From: Flammeovirgaceae bacterium UBA5585
GTDB taxonomy: Bacteria > Bacteroidota > Bacteroidia > Cytophagales > Cyclobacteriaceae
Reading direction: 5' to 3'
Assembly: GCA_002425185.1 (NCBI GenBank)
Contig: DILT01000010.1
Location: 434,001-498,000 of the forward strand
DNA length: 64,000 nt
A program made the translations under genes and the position numbers. The notes below the pieces were generated by a model that was not told the origin of the DNA, did not search any database, and saw nothing but the letters and a program-made list of their open reading frames with translations. This document shows positions 41,411 to 50,133 of this stretch, in pieces (the first letter of the stretch is position 1; each line of letters opens with the position of its first letter).

Positions 41411-42109
41411 ATGAAATATTTTATCAGCCTGCTTATCCTTATTGCCAGCCTTTCGGTAAAGGCACAAAAACCAAATGAAACCATTGGTTCATTCTCTAAA
41501 ATCGATGTTTTTGGCCCGTTTGAGGTTGAACTGATAAAGGCTGACAGTGAATCATTAGCGTTGGATTACCGGGGGGTTGATCCTGAGGATATCGTAGCCG
41601 AGGTAAGCCGTGGTGAATTAAAACTCAAGTTGCGCAATAAGCATTATATGAATGAGTGGAAGGACGATTTCCCGCGATCAAAATACATCAGGGCAAGAGT
41701 ATATTATACCGAGTTAACGGATGTACGAGCCCAGGCGGGGGCAGAAGTATTCTCAACGAGTACGCTAAAATCGAGAAACCTTGCCCTCGACTGTAGTATG
41801 GGTGCTGAAATGCAGTTGGATGTTATCTCCAAGAACCTTTATACCAAGGCTACCATGGGAGCTGTGATAAAACTAACCGGCCAAGCCGAAACCTTTGAAG
41901 CTAAAGCCAACATGGGTGCAGAGCTAAAAGCATCGCAATTGTTGAGCAAAGTAGTTTATGTAAACGCCAACATGGGTGCTGAAGTGAAAGTTAACGCTTT
42001 GGAAGAAATTGAGATCAGTGCCGGGTTCGGAGCTACAGTTGATTATACCGGCAGTCCTAATGTTCGGCATACCAATAGAAATTTCGGAGCAGAGGTAAGA
42101 AGCCATTGA
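41411..42109 (+). CDS. DUF2807 (GIN domain) secreted protein
   Basis: A 232-residue exported protein (signal peptide ending near SLSVKAQ). It has the beta-helix repeat pattern of DUF2807: repeated units around DVRAQAGAEVFS, LDCSMGAEMQLDV, KANMGAELKAS and VNANMGAEVKVN, with the NMGAE motif recurring about every 20 residues. The family has no assigned function and may act at the surface. It is convergent with the PAP2 gene; only 4 bp separate the stops. Confidence 0.87.
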   Translation: MKYFISLLILIASLSVKAQKPNETIGSFSKIDVFGPFEVELIKADSESLALDYRGVDPEDIVAEVSRGELKLKLRNKHYMNEWKDDFPRSKYIRARVYYTELTDVRAQAGAEVFSTSTLKSRNLALDCSMGAEMQLDVISKNLYTKATMGAVIKLTGQAETFEAKANMGAELKASQLLSKVVYVNANMGAEVKVNALEEIEISAGFGATVDYTGSPNVRHTNRNFGAEVRSH

Positions 42110-42113
42110 GCAG

Positions 42114-42689
42114 CTACCTGGTGTTTAGTATAGCCAGGCGCTGACTAACTGCTTTGAATAGTTTAAAAAGTATCAGGCCACAGACCAAGCCAATGCCTGC
42201 ACCTACCAAAATATCACCCGGATAATGCACCCCTAAGTAAATTCGGGTGTAACTGATCAGACCAGCCCAGATAAAGAGCAATCCTGCAGCGCGGTACTGA
42301 TTTCTAAGCAGCAGGAAAGTAAGCATAGCAATACCAAACGTATTGGCTGCGTGACTGGAAGCAAATCCAAATCTCCCTCCTTTGTAATTTTTCACGGTGT
42401 GTACCTTCTCTGCTACTAGCGGTTCGTGGGTGGGGCGCAAACGTGCGAAAGCCGGTTTCATAATGCCACTGGTAATACGGTCGGTTAAGGCAATGCATAC
42501 GATGATGCAGATCAATGGAATCCAGATTTTGGAACGAAATTTTTTAAAGAGCAAGTAAATAATCAGAATATATACCGGAAGCGATGTTAATGTATTGGTA
42601 AGATAATACATGATGGGGTCCAGCCAGGTTGTGTGCAACCCATTCAAAAAGAAAAATACCTGAGTGTCAAGCGCGGCTATAGATTCCAT
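42114..42689 (-). CDS. PAP2 family phosphatase
   Basis: A 191-residue membrane phosphatase with six predicted TM segments. The three PAP2 motifs are KPAFARLRP (KxxxxxxRP, about 99-107), SSHAANTFG (PSGH-like, His kept) and YTRIYLGVHYPGDI (SRxxxxxHxxxD-like). It would dephosphorylate a lipid phosphate such as undecaprenyl diphosphate or phosphatidic acid. I use the ATG at 42689; a consensus -7 box lies 19 bp upstream. Confidence 0.92.
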   Translation of the reverse strand: MESIAALDTQVFFFLNGLHTTWLDPIMYYLTNTLTSLPVYILIIYLLFKKFRSKIWIPLICIIVCIALTDRITSGIMKPAFARLRPTHEPLVAEKVHTVKNYKGGRFGFASSHAANTFGIAMLTFLLLRNQYRAAGLLFIWAGLISYTRIYLGVHYPGDILVGAGIGLVCGLILFKLFKAVSQRLAILNTR

Positions 42690-42707
42690 GTTGTTTCTGA
42701 AGTCGTG

Positions 42708-42715
42708 CAAAATTA
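42708..42715 (-). promoter_or_regulatory. Candidate -7 element of the PAP2 gene
   Basis: TAATTTTG on the minus strand is a full TAnnTTTG match, 18 bp before the PAP2 start. No TTTG is found at the right distance upstream. Confidence 0.3.
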
Positions 42716-42742
42716 GTTAAATATGCCGGTAAATAGGTTTTC

Positions 42743-43666
42743 ATGTCAGATCAGGCTCCGTACAGCATTATGATGATTCGCCCGGCAGCGTTTGGGTTCA
42801 ATGCGCAAACGGCATCATCCAATGCCTTTCAGCAAACCATACACAACCGTGCTGATGTAATTCATCAACGCGCAGTAACCGAATTTAACCGGATGGTTGA
42901 TTTGCTTGAAGCACATGATATTGATGTCCATGTTTTTGACGATTCTTCTGACGTAATAAAGCCGGATGCTCTTTTTCCGAATAACTGGATATCCTTTCAT
43001 GCTGATGGTAAAATTGTTCTATACCCGATGCTTGCTGAAAACAGAAGGTTAGAGCGAAGAGTTGACATCATTAATATCCTAAGGGAAAAATTTACTGTTC
43101 ATGAAATTATTGACCTTACTGATGAAGAGAGGAATAATTCTTTCCTCGAAGGAACAGGTAGTCTGGTTCTGGATTATGTAAACCACGTGGCTTATGCTAG
43201 TCGTTCACTACGTACAGACGAAAACCTGGCCGTACAATTATGTAAACGGCTAGGATACAGGCTTGTAATGTTTGATGCAGTGGATAAAACCGGCCAAGCT
43301 ATCTACCATACCAATGTAGTAATGTGTGTAGGTGAAAAGTTTGCTGTGGTATGTTTGGATGCCATACACAGTGAAAGCGATCAGGAGATTTTACTGAGCA
43401 GTTTAGCGGAGACGGGGCATAAAGTTGTCGCCATAAGTTATGATCAGTTGGGTGCATTTGCCGGAAATATGATTGAAGTTAAAAGCAGGGGAGGCGAAAC
43501 TTTTGTTCTGCTTTCTGAAAGAGCGTTTCATTCGCTTTTGCCCGGTCAGGTAGATGCGATCTCTCGTTTTTCGGAAATGATACCCATTCCAATTGATACT
43601 ATTGAAACCTATGGTGGTGGAAGTGTGCGGTGTATGGTGGCGGGTATATTTAACCCGAAAATCTAG
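42743..43666 (+). CDS. ctlX: Citrulline utilization hydrolase CtlX type (arginine deiminase-related)
   Basis: A 307-residue amidinotransferase-fold protein. It has the N-terminal MMIRPAAFGFNAQTASSNAFQ region of CtlX (split here at 20), FPNNWISFHADGKIVLYPM, the acidic EGTGSLVLD and HTNVVMCVG segments with catalytic Glu/His, and a C-terminal GGGSVRCM with the Cys. The reaction is assigned by family as hydrolysis of a guanidino or ureido compound. Its TAG stop and the stop of the convergent histidine kinase share the tetranucleotide CTAG. Confidence 0.9.
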   Translation: MSDQAPYSIMMIRPAAFGFNAQTASSNAFQQTIHNRADVIHQRAVTEFNRMVDLLEAHDIDVHVFDDSSDVIKPDALFPNNWISFHADGKIVLYPMLAENRRLERRVDIINILREKFTVHEIIDLTDEERNNSFLEGTGSLVLDYVNHVAYASRSLRTDENLAVQLCKRLGYRLVMFDAVDKTGQAIYHTNVVMCVGEKFAVVCLDAIHSESDQEILLSSLAETGHKVVAISYDQLGAFAGNMIEVKSRGGETFVLLSERAFHSLLPGQVDAISRFSEMIPIPIDTIETYGGGSVRCMVAGIFNPKI

Positions 43667-45648
43667 ACCTTTTCATTAGCCACGATATGAGCGTTTATCC
43701 AGGTTTCGGCTTCTTTCGTGTTGGTACAAAAGTGAACCAGGCTGCCAGCCTTTTCAATGGCGGTTTTTATTCGCTCCCGGTAATCTTCATTGTGTTGGGC
43801 AGGGTCGTAGATGCCAACAATCCACAGTAATCCATTTCTTGCCGCCTCAGGAATAATTGTTGTTACCATCCATAGCTGGTCTTCCGGATTGATTGTTCCT
43901 TGTTTGCGTAAATCCGAAATCCAGTAAGGTGTGTTGTATATGCGTAGCACATCAACAGATTTATTAAAGAGTTCGCGATAGGCCTCACTGGTTACCTGTT
44001 TCTTCCACCGTATGCCGGCAGTATTAAGCCGGGCATTGTAATAAATTTGTCCGTACTCACTATCGTAACATAGCTGACCTTCCACGTCATCCGGTTTCAT
44101 AAATTCCAATGTAAAGGTGGTTCCTTTATTCAATTCACTATGAACAGAAATTTTTCCACCCATTGCCTCAACCTGTGATTTTACCAAATAGAGCCCCAGT
44201 CCTTTACCATCCGTATGTGTATGAAATCGCTTATACATGTTGAACAAATCTTTACCAAACTGATCCAGGTTCATGCCCAAGCCATTGTCTGAAAATTTAA
44301 GGATTGCTGCATTGTCGGTTGCTTCCGTACTGATTGAAAGCACTAAGTTCCGTGTGTGTGCACGGTACTTGATCGCATTGCTCATCAGGTTAAACAGTAT
44401 GCTGTTGAGCATGGGCCGAATGGTATAAATGAAAGATGCTTTTGAAAAGTCGGTTTGAATCTGGGTATGGGGTGGTAGCTGATGCTCCAGACTTTGATAC
44501 ACCCGTTCAAACTCCTGTTCGAAACTTACTTTTTCTTTGATTTTGTAAATGTCGTTCCGGATATCAATGATTTTGTTGAGGTCTTTAATGATGACATCAA
44601 GTTCCAGCGATGATTTTTTGAGTAAGTCCAGCAATTCGCGTTGTTCCTCGGTCATCCCATCGGATTTAAGGAACAACAGGTTTTCAAGTCCGATCAATCG
44701 TGCAACAGGAGCGCGCAGGTTATGGGAAATGGTATAGGAAAACTGGCGGAGTTCATTATTGTATTTGGAGAGTTCTTCATTGGTGTCAATCAGCTCTTTG
44801 TTTTTTTTCGCCACCAGATCTTCCAGGTGCTCGTTGTGCAGGTGAAGTTGTTGTTTTTGATTTTGAATGATCTGGTAGGCTTCCTCCAGTTTGTCCTGAT
44901 TCGCCCGAAGCTCTTCAGCCTGCGAAATCATCTCCTCATTTTGTGTTTCAATGTCGTTGTTGAGTTGTTGTAGTTTTTCATTTTGTTCGGTTAGCTGCTT
45001 ATTAATAACATCCTTCTCCTGAAGTAATTTTAGATTTTGATTGTCGGATTTATCCACAGCTCGCTTCAGCATGTACGATGCAGCAGTAACCATAAGGAAG
45101 GTAACTGTAAAGATTACATTATAGTAGATAAATAAGTCTTTGCGTCTATACATTTCAACTTGTCTTCCAAACAAATCGATAATGAAATCGAAACCCAATA
45201 CGCAAGTCATGCAAATGAATAAAGCGAGGAACATCCACCGCTTTTCCTTTACGGTATCAAACACAAACATGGGCATCATACAGGTTGCCAGGGCAATTAT
45301 GCGTGAAGGAAAATAAGAGGTTGCATTTAGCAGGGGTGTCGCTTCTGCAGAACTGGCTGCTATTAATCCTACTATATAAATTGGAACAATGGTTGATATA
45401 ACCAGTCGACTTAATATAATAAATCCGGCACCGTTGAGGAGTGGAATGAAAGAAAATAAAATGAGAATGTAAACAATTCGTTGAATGCCAACGGTAAAGC
45501 CAATAAGTAGCGTTAATGAAATTATTATTATACCGGTGAGTATAAAAAGTACCAATGAAATCCTGTTTGACAGGATGATGCTCCTGTGCAAGTAGTAATC
45601 TACTTTGTCAGAGATACCCAAATTGGAGAAGGCTTTCCAAAACTTCAT
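43663..45648 (-). CDS. Sensor histidine kinase with C-terminal STAS-like domain
   Basis: A 661-residue membrane kinase: about six TM segments (to about 195), a long coiled coil (about 200-300), the phospho-acceptor box FSYTISHNLRAPVARLIGL (His near 310) and an ATPase domain with LMSNAIKYRAH (N box), FSDNGLGMNLDQFG (G1) and GKGLGLYLVKSQVEAMGG. The last 130 residues form an extra alpha/beta domain that looks STAS-like. No response regulator is adjacent, so its partner is elsewhere. The ATG at 45648 is used; the extension to 45708 lacks support. Confidence 0.9.
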   Translation of the reverse strand: MKFWKAFSNLGISDKVDYYLHRSIILSNRISLVLFILTGIIIISLTLLIGFTVGIQRIVYILILFSFIPLLNGAGFIILSRLVISTIVPIYIVGLIAASSAEATPLLNATSYFPSRIIALATCMMPMFVFDTVKEKRWMFLALFICMTCVLGFDFIIDLFGRQVEMYRRKDLFIYYNVIFTVTFLMVTAASYMLKRAVDKSDNQNLKLLQEKDVINKQLTEQNEKLQQLNNDIETQNEEMISQAEELRANQDKLEEAYQIIQNQKQQLHLHNEHLEDLVAKKNKELIDTNEELSKYNNELRQFSYTISHNLRAPVARLIGLENLLFLKSDGMTEEQRELLDLLKKSSLELDVIIKDLNKIIDIRNDIYKIKEKVSFEQEFERVYQSLEHQLPPHTQIQTDFSKASFIYTIRPMLNSILFNLMSNAIKYRAHTRNLVLSISTEATDNAAILKFSDNGLGMNLDQFGKDLFNMYKRFHTHTDGKGLGLYLVKSQVEAMGGKISVHSELNKGTTFTLEFMKPDDVEGQLCYDSEYGQIYYNARLNTAGIRWKKQVTSEAYRELFNKSVDVLRIYNTPYWISDLRKQGTINPEDQLWMVTTIIPEAARNGLLWIVGIYDPAQHNEDYRERIKTAIEKAGSLVHFCTNTKEAETWINAHIVANEKV

Positions 45649-45725
45649 AAATGGTATACTAACGCCCAATATACCCCCTTTTGTTAAATAGAATATGTGT
45701 AATTTCACCCTTATTTGTCTGTAGT

Positions 45726-47201
45726 ATGGAAAAGTTTGATTTGGTGGTAATTGGTGCCGGACCCTCCGGCTATGCCGCAGCCATGCGTGCCATTGATTTT
45801 AAGAAGAAAGTTTTATTGGTAGAGAAAAACAAGGTGGGTGGCGCAGGGGTAACCAATGGTGCACTGTCGTCAAAAACCTGGTGGGAACTTTCACGCGAAG
45901 CTGCATCCTTTCGGAAAAACCTGAGACGCTACAATATAAAAGCACCCAGTATCGATTACAAAGAAATTCAGGCTGAGGTGCAAGGTGCAGTGAAGGAGCG
46001 CAAGGACATGCTCAAAGAGCATATGGAACTGCTCAAAAGCTCAGGTTACTTTACGTTTAAGCGCGGAAACGCCAAACTGCTTAGCCAATATGAGGTGGAG
46101 ATTTCGGGAAGTGGGGAAACAGAAATAGTTCAGGCTGATTATATTATCCTGGCAACAGGAAGCCGCCCCCGTTATTTACCGGAATTGCCCATTGATGAAA
46201 AAATTGTAATGACCAGCGAGGGCATTGAAGGTATGGAAGACTTTCCCGAAAGCATGGTTATAGTAGGGGCGGGTGTTATTGGTTGCGAGTATGCCACCAT
46301 CTTTTCCGGGTTCGGCAAAACCAAAGTACACCTGATTGATAAAGGTGATCGTATTCTTCCATTTGAAGATGATGATGTGGTGCGTGTGATTGAGCGCAAC
46401 ATGGAAAAAAATGGCGTACTGATTCACCGAAACTCTCACCTGGTGCGCATGGAAATAAAAAACGGACGGGTTGAGTATGAATTGGAGTACAACGATAAGC
46501 ATAGGGAAATATTTAATGTTGAGAAGGCCTTGGTATCTGTTGGACGAATTCCAAATTATGAATTACTATGGGATCACAACAAGGTAGATATTCATATATC
46601 CAAACGGGGTATTGAGGATAACGACACACAGACCAATGTATCAAACATTTATGCGGTGGGTGACATTACAGCCGATATCTCCCTGGTGAATGTTGGGGAA
46701 TTGGAAGGGCGCTATGCCGTTGAGAAGATTTTTGGTAATCCCCACCGTAAGCTGGTTTACGAAAACATCAGTACCATAATGTTTTTAAGTCCCGAAGTGG
46801 CTGGTGTCGGATTAAACGAAACGCAAGCCCGCGAAAAGGGAATTGATTATCGGGTTGTTACGTTAGATTATAGTTGTATTCCAAGGGCCATTGCCAAACG
46901 CAATACGCAAGGATTTATCAAACTGTTGGTTACCAACGATGACCAGATGAAAATTCTCGGCATGAAAGTGGTTGGTAACCATGCATCCAGTGCTATTCAG
47001 GCTGTGGCACTTTTAATCAGTATGGACAAAGGAATTGAAGAACTGGCAGAATGTGTACATCCGCATCCTTCCATTACCGAAGGGATACAGGAATGTGTGC
47101 GCATGTTATTGGGTAAATCACTCTTTAAGCCCAGTGTGCTTACCGGAAAAGTATCTTGCCGGACCAGTACGGCCGGAGTTTATGAAAATATGCATTTTTA
47201 A
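45726..47201 (+). CDS. Dihydrolipoyl dehydrogenase-like flavoprotein lacking the redox cysteines
   Basis: A 491-residue two-dinucleotide-binding flavoprotein. It has FAD motifs VVIGAGPSGYAAAM (N-terminal) and NIYAVGDITAD, the NAD motif VIVGAGVIGCEYATIF and the C-terminal HPHPSITEGIQE that matches the His/Glu pair of dihydrolipoyl dehydrogenases. At the place of GGTCxxxGCxPSK it reads VGGAGVTNGALSSK, so both disulfide cysteines are gone. It cannot act as a normal dihydrolipoyl dehydrogenase; a pyridine-nucleotide oxidase or transhydrogenase role is possible. Divergent from the kinase gene. Confidence 0.88.
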   Translation: MEKFDLVVIGAGPSGYAAAMRAIDFKKKVLLVEKNKVGGAGVTNGALSSKTWWELSREAASFRKNLRRYNIKAPSIDYKEIQAEVQGAVKERKDMLKEHMELLKSSGYFTFKRGNAKLLSQYEVEISGSGETEIVQADYIILATGSRPRYLPELPIDEKIVMTSEGIEGMEDFPESMVIVGAGVIGCEYATIFSGFGKTKVHLIDKGDRILPFEDDDVVRVIERNMEKNGVLIHRNSHLVRMEIKNGRVEYELEYNDKHREIFNVEKALVSVGRIPNYELLWDHNKVDIHISKRGIEDNDTQTNVSNIYAVGDITADISLVNVGELEGRYAVEKIFGNPHRKLVYENISTIMFLSPEVAGVGLNETQAREKGIDYRVVTLDYSCIPRAIAKRNTQGFIKLLVTNDDQMKILGMKVVGNHASSAIQAVALLISMDKGIEELAECVHPHPSITEGIQECVRMLLGKSLFKPSVLTGKVSCRTSTAGVYENMHF

Positions 47202-47205
47202 TAAA

Positions 47206-47796
47206 ATGGTTATGCGCGTGCGGGGTGTATGGATAAAGTATTTACTAACTGGTATCCTTTTGTTTAGTATAGGCAGTGCTTATGGGCAACTGAAAAAAGG
47301 GAGATCGAAAAAAGTCAACTACGAGGAAGTTGATCTTGAGGAAATGATTAAGCGATATTTTGGGAAAAGCCCATCGGCCATAAACTCGTTGGAAGGAATT
47401 TATTCTGTCTCGGCAGTTATAACTAAAACCAGTCGCCCTTTTTTGTCTGGTCACGATCGTACAAAAGTTATCGACCGGAAGGATAACTATGCGCGTGTTG
47501 CCATATTGAAAGACTGGCCTGGTTCCAAGCGTGATTTTATTGAAGTGTCAATGAGTTATCATGTGGCGAATAAATATCCGATTGTGGGCGAGTTTTCCTA
47601 TCTGACAGATGACCGCGGGTTTACCTATCGCCACCTTGAGCCGGATGGCGCAAAGATAACCTTTACCATGCTGCACAATCAATCTGACCTGATGGAAGGC
47701 CGGTATACGTTTATGGAGAAGCGCAAGACAATCAGCTATAAATTGTCATACCTGAAAATCTATCCAAAAGCGCATGAAGAAAGTGTACGAAACTAA
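47206..47796 (+). CDS. Secreted protein of unknown function
   Basis: A 196-residue exported protein (signal segment GVWIKYLLTGILLFSIGSAYG, then a basic KKGRSKK patch). The rest is beta-rich, with SPSAINSLEGIYSVSAVITK, RKDNYARVAILKDW and HLEPDGAKITFTMLHNQS. I do not recognise the family. It lies 4 bp after the flavoprotein gene on the same strand, so it may be co-expressed. An ATG at 47212 is an alternative start. It is convergent with the nitroreductase gene, with a 3-bp gap. Confidence 0.72.
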   Translation: MVMRVRGVWIKYLLTGILLFSIGSAYGQLKKGRSKKVNYEEVDLEEMIKRYFGKSPSAINSLEGIYSVSAVITKTSRPFLSGHDRTKVIDRKDNYARVAILKDWPGSKRDFIEVSMSYHVANKYPIVGEFSYLTDDRGFTYRHLEPDGAKITFTMLHNQSDLMEGRYTFMEKRKTISYKLSYLKIYPKAHEESVRN

Positions 47797-47799
47797 GGG

Positions 47800-48489
47800 T
47801 CAATAGTACACGGTAATGTCATCTGGTTTTTTACGCTCCAGTTTAGGAACAAATGTTTCATCAGCCGCATAACCAACCGGAACTAATAGAAAAGGCCTTT
47901 CATTTTCCGGCCGGTTTAAAATTTTGGTTAAGAAATTCATCGGGCTTGGTGTATGCGTAAGTGCTACCAATCCCGCATGATGAATAGCAGCCAGTAAAAA
48001 GCCGCAGGCCAATCCAACTGACTCGTTAACATAGTAGTTGGTGGCTTTTGAACCATCAGGCTTTACATCATAAGCTTTTTTGAAAACTGCAATTAAATAA
48101 GGAGCAATTTCAAGAAAGGGTTTGCGCCAATCGGTTTGCAAGGGTTTGATGTCCTGCAGCCATTCATCACTCATGCGGTTGTGGTAGCTTTCGTGTTCTT
48201 CTTTTTCCGCTTCTATGCGGATTTGCTTTTTTATTGCCGGGTCAGTGATAACACAGAAGGTCCATGGTTGCTTGTGCGCACCCGAGGGCGCGGTATTAGC
48301 CGTTAGAATAATATTTTCTATCACTTGCTGTGGTACGGCCTTATCTGAAAAATCGCGGACGGTTCTACGTTTGTCCATTCTCTGGTAAAAGTCTTTGCTT
48401 CGTTGCAGCATTTCCTTTTCAGAATATTGTTCTGGGCTGTACTTGACAAAAGTATAACCGTCAATAACTTTTGTGTCCGTTGTGTTCAT
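47800..48489 (-). CDS. Nitroreductase family protein
   Basis: A 229-residue FMN-dependent oxidoreductase. The family pattern is visible: MDKRRTVRDFSDKAVP (RRxVRxF phosphate-binding start), NTAPSGAHKQPWTFCVI, and the C-terminal SVGLACGFLLAAIHHAGLVAL with LNRPENERPFLLVPVGYA. It would reduce a quinone, nitro or enone compound with NAD(P)H. It follows hisIE by 75 bp on the same strand and could be read from the his transcript, but there is no functional link known. Confidence 0.9.
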   Translation of the reverse strand: MNTTDTKVIDGYTFVKYSPEQYSEKEMLQRSKDFYQRMDKRRTVRDFSDKAVPQQVIENIILTANTAPSGAHKQPWTFCVITDPAIKKQIRIEAEKEEHESYHNRMSDEWLQDIKPLQTDWRKPFLEIAPYLIAVFKKAYDVKPDGSKATNYYVNESVGLACGFLLAAIHHAGLVALTHTPSPMNFLTKILNRPENERPFLLVPVGYAADETFVPKLERKKPDDITVYY

Positions 48490-48564
48490 GCTGGCAAGTT
48501 AAAACTCCTGAAGGATAGTTAATAAAGAATTAACCGGCTGTAAGCTGCACGACAACGGGTGAAA

Positions 48565-49155
48565 TTACCGATGCCTTTCTTTTAGGATGTGTTCAACTTC
48601 CGTAAGGGAAACGTTTTTTGCCGCAAGCAATACCAGAAAATGATACATTAAATCGGCTGCTTCATTCAGGAATTTGCTTTTATCCTGGTCTTTTGCTTCG
48701 ATCACCAGTTCTACAGCTTCTTCACCAACTTTTTGAGCTACCTTGTTTATTCCGGATTCAAACAACGAGGTGGTATAGGAACCGCTTTTAGGATTTGCTT
48801 TCCTGTCCTGAATAAGTTTCTCCAATAATTGTAACCTCCATGATTCGTTTCTTTCATTGAAGCATGTATCCGCACCGGTATGACAAACAGGGCCGGTGGG
48901 TTTGGCTTTAAGTAAGAGTGTGTCGTTGTCGCAATCGGCCCTTACAGCAATTAGTTCAAGATAATTTCCTGAGGTTTCTCCCTTTGTCCATAGTTGTTGC
49001 TTTGAACGGCTAAAAAATGTCACACGCTTTTCAGATATGGTTTTTTGATAAGCCTCTTTGTTCATATACCCCAGCATGAGTACCATGTTGGTTTCACTAT
49101 CCTGGATAATACAGGGAATTAGTCCGTTACCTTTATCAAAATTAGGGTCAGTCAT
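48565..49155 (-). CDS. hisIE: Bifunctional phosphoribosyl-AMP cyclohydrolase / phosphoribosyl-ATP pyrophosphatase
   Basis: Catalyses steps 2 and 3 of histidine synthesis. The 196-residue fusion has the HisI half (about 1-105) with metal-binding RADCDNDTLLLKAKP and GPVCHTGADTC, and the HisE half (about 110-196) with KVGEEAVELVIEAKDQD and EAADLMYHFLVLL. It is the last his gene; its start overlaps the hisF stop by 4 bp. No terminator is evident before the nitroreductase gene. Confidence 0.97.
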   Translation of the reverse strand: MTDPNFDKGNGLIPCIIQDSETNMVLMLGYMNKEAYQKTISEKRVTFFSRSKQQLWTKGETSGNYLELIAVRADCDNDTLLLKAKPTGPVCHTGADTCFNERNESWRLQLLEKLIQDRKANPKSGSYTTSLFESGINKVAQKVGEEAVELVIEAKDQDKSKFLNEAADLMYHFLVLLAAKNVSLTEVEHILKERHR

Positions 49156-49907
49156 AAGCGTACCGGTATTTGGTGGTTATTTAAAAATGATTTGAGATCA
49201 GGAATTTTTATTTCGCCAAAGTGAAAGACACTGGCCGCCAGGGCAGCATCAGCTTTTCCAAAGGTGAATACATCAGCAAAGTGACCCATGGTGCCCGCAC
49301 CTCCCGATGCAATGATGGGAATGGTAAGCAGTTCATGCAGTTTTTCCAGCGGATCGATGGCAAATCCATTTTTGGTTCCATCGTGGTTCATGCTGGTGAA
49401 CAAGATTTCACCAGCCCCACGATCTTGCCCTTCTTTTGCCCAGGAAAAAAGTTTTTTTTTGGTTGGGTTTTTTCCGCCATGGGTATGAACGATCCATGCA
49501 TTGTCAACTTTGCGTGCATCAACGGCCAATACGATACATTGTGATCCAAAGGCTTTTGATAATTCATTGATAAGATTGGGATTTTTAACGGCTGATGAAT
49601 TTATGCTGACTTTATCAGCACCTGCTTCCAATAAAGGTGCAACATCTTCTACTGATCCAATGCCTCCTCCAACGGTAAAGGGTATATTAATGTGCCGTGC
49701 AATTTCCTTCACCAGGTGCGCAAATGTTTTGCGCTCTTCCTGCGTGGCTGAAATATCCAGAAACACCAATTCATCAGCACCTTGTTCGGCATAAGCTGCG
49801 GCCAACACTACCGGATCACCGGCATCGCGTAAGTCAACAAAGTTCACACCCTTTACCGTGCGACCGTCTTTTATATCTAAGCATGGAATGATTCGTTTGG
49901 TTAGCAT
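49152..49907 (-). CDS. hisF: Imidazole glycerol phosphate synthase, cyclase subunit HisF
   Basis: HisF uses ammonia from HisH to close the imidazole ring, giving imidazole glycerol phosphate and AICAR. The 251-residue TIM barrel has both catalytic Asp sites, CLDIKDGRTVKGVNF (about 9-23) and VLAVDARKV, and the phosphate-binding loops VGGGIGS and SGGAGTM. It overlaps hisIE by 4 bp. Unlike the rest of the operon, it is separated from hisA by 226 bp that hold a compound palindromic repeat. Confidence 0.97.
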   Translation of the reverse strand: MLTKRIIPCLDIKDGRTVKGVNFVDLRDAGDPVVLAAAYAEQGADELVFLDISATQEERKTFAHLVKEIARHINIPFTVGGGIGSVEDVAPLLEAGADKVSINSSAVKNPNLINELSKAFGSQCIVLAVDARKVDNAWIVHTHGGKNPTKKKLFSWAKEGQDRGAGEILFTSMNHDGTKNGFAIDPLEKLHELLTIPIIASGGAGTMGHFADVFTFGKADAALAASVFHFGEIKIPDLKSFLNNHQIPVRL

Positions 49908-49956
49908 GGGTGTTCGTTATTCGTTGTTAGTTGTTGGTTCTTGGTTGATCGTTGTC
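49908..49956. repeat. Low-complexity word repeat before hisF
   Basis: GTTCGTTATTCGTTGTTAG followed by TTGTTGGTTCTTGGTTGATCG. The words echo those at 55357-55415 between hisD and hisG. Directly adjoins the compound repeat at 49957. Confidence 0.5.
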
Positions 49957-50116
49957 AGAATCCATCTCAAAATAAATTCCGTCATTGCGAGGGAGCCTGC
50001 CTGCCGGCAGGCAGGGAACGACCGAAGCAATCCCTTGCCAAGTAGCAAGAATAGAGATTGCTTCTCCGCCTGTGGCGGATCGCAATGACGTACTTTCTAT
50101 TTCTGAGATGGCTTCT
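49957..50116. repeat. Compound palindromic repeat, copy 2
   Basis: Outer arms AGAATCCATCTCAAAATA (49957-49974) and ATTTCTGAGATGGCTTCT (50099-50116) match those of the repeat at 34822-34942. The core is different: perfect CGTCATTGCGA (49980-49990) / TCGCAATGACG (50080-50090), then GAAGCAATC / GATTGCTTC (50024-50032 / 50056-50064), plus TCCGCC-TGT-GGCGGA (50065-50079). A 20-bp perfect palindrome of CCTGCC words lies at 49996-50015. It occupies the hisA-hisF gap, so it is transcribed with the operon. Confidence 0.8.
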
Positions 50117-50133
50117 AATGTTCGCATTTAAGT

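Noticed and set aside
49858..50127. ORFs on both strands in the hisA-hisF gap
   Set aside because: They read through a compound palindromic repeat (CLPAGR-type peptides), overlap hisF, and have no protein-like composition.
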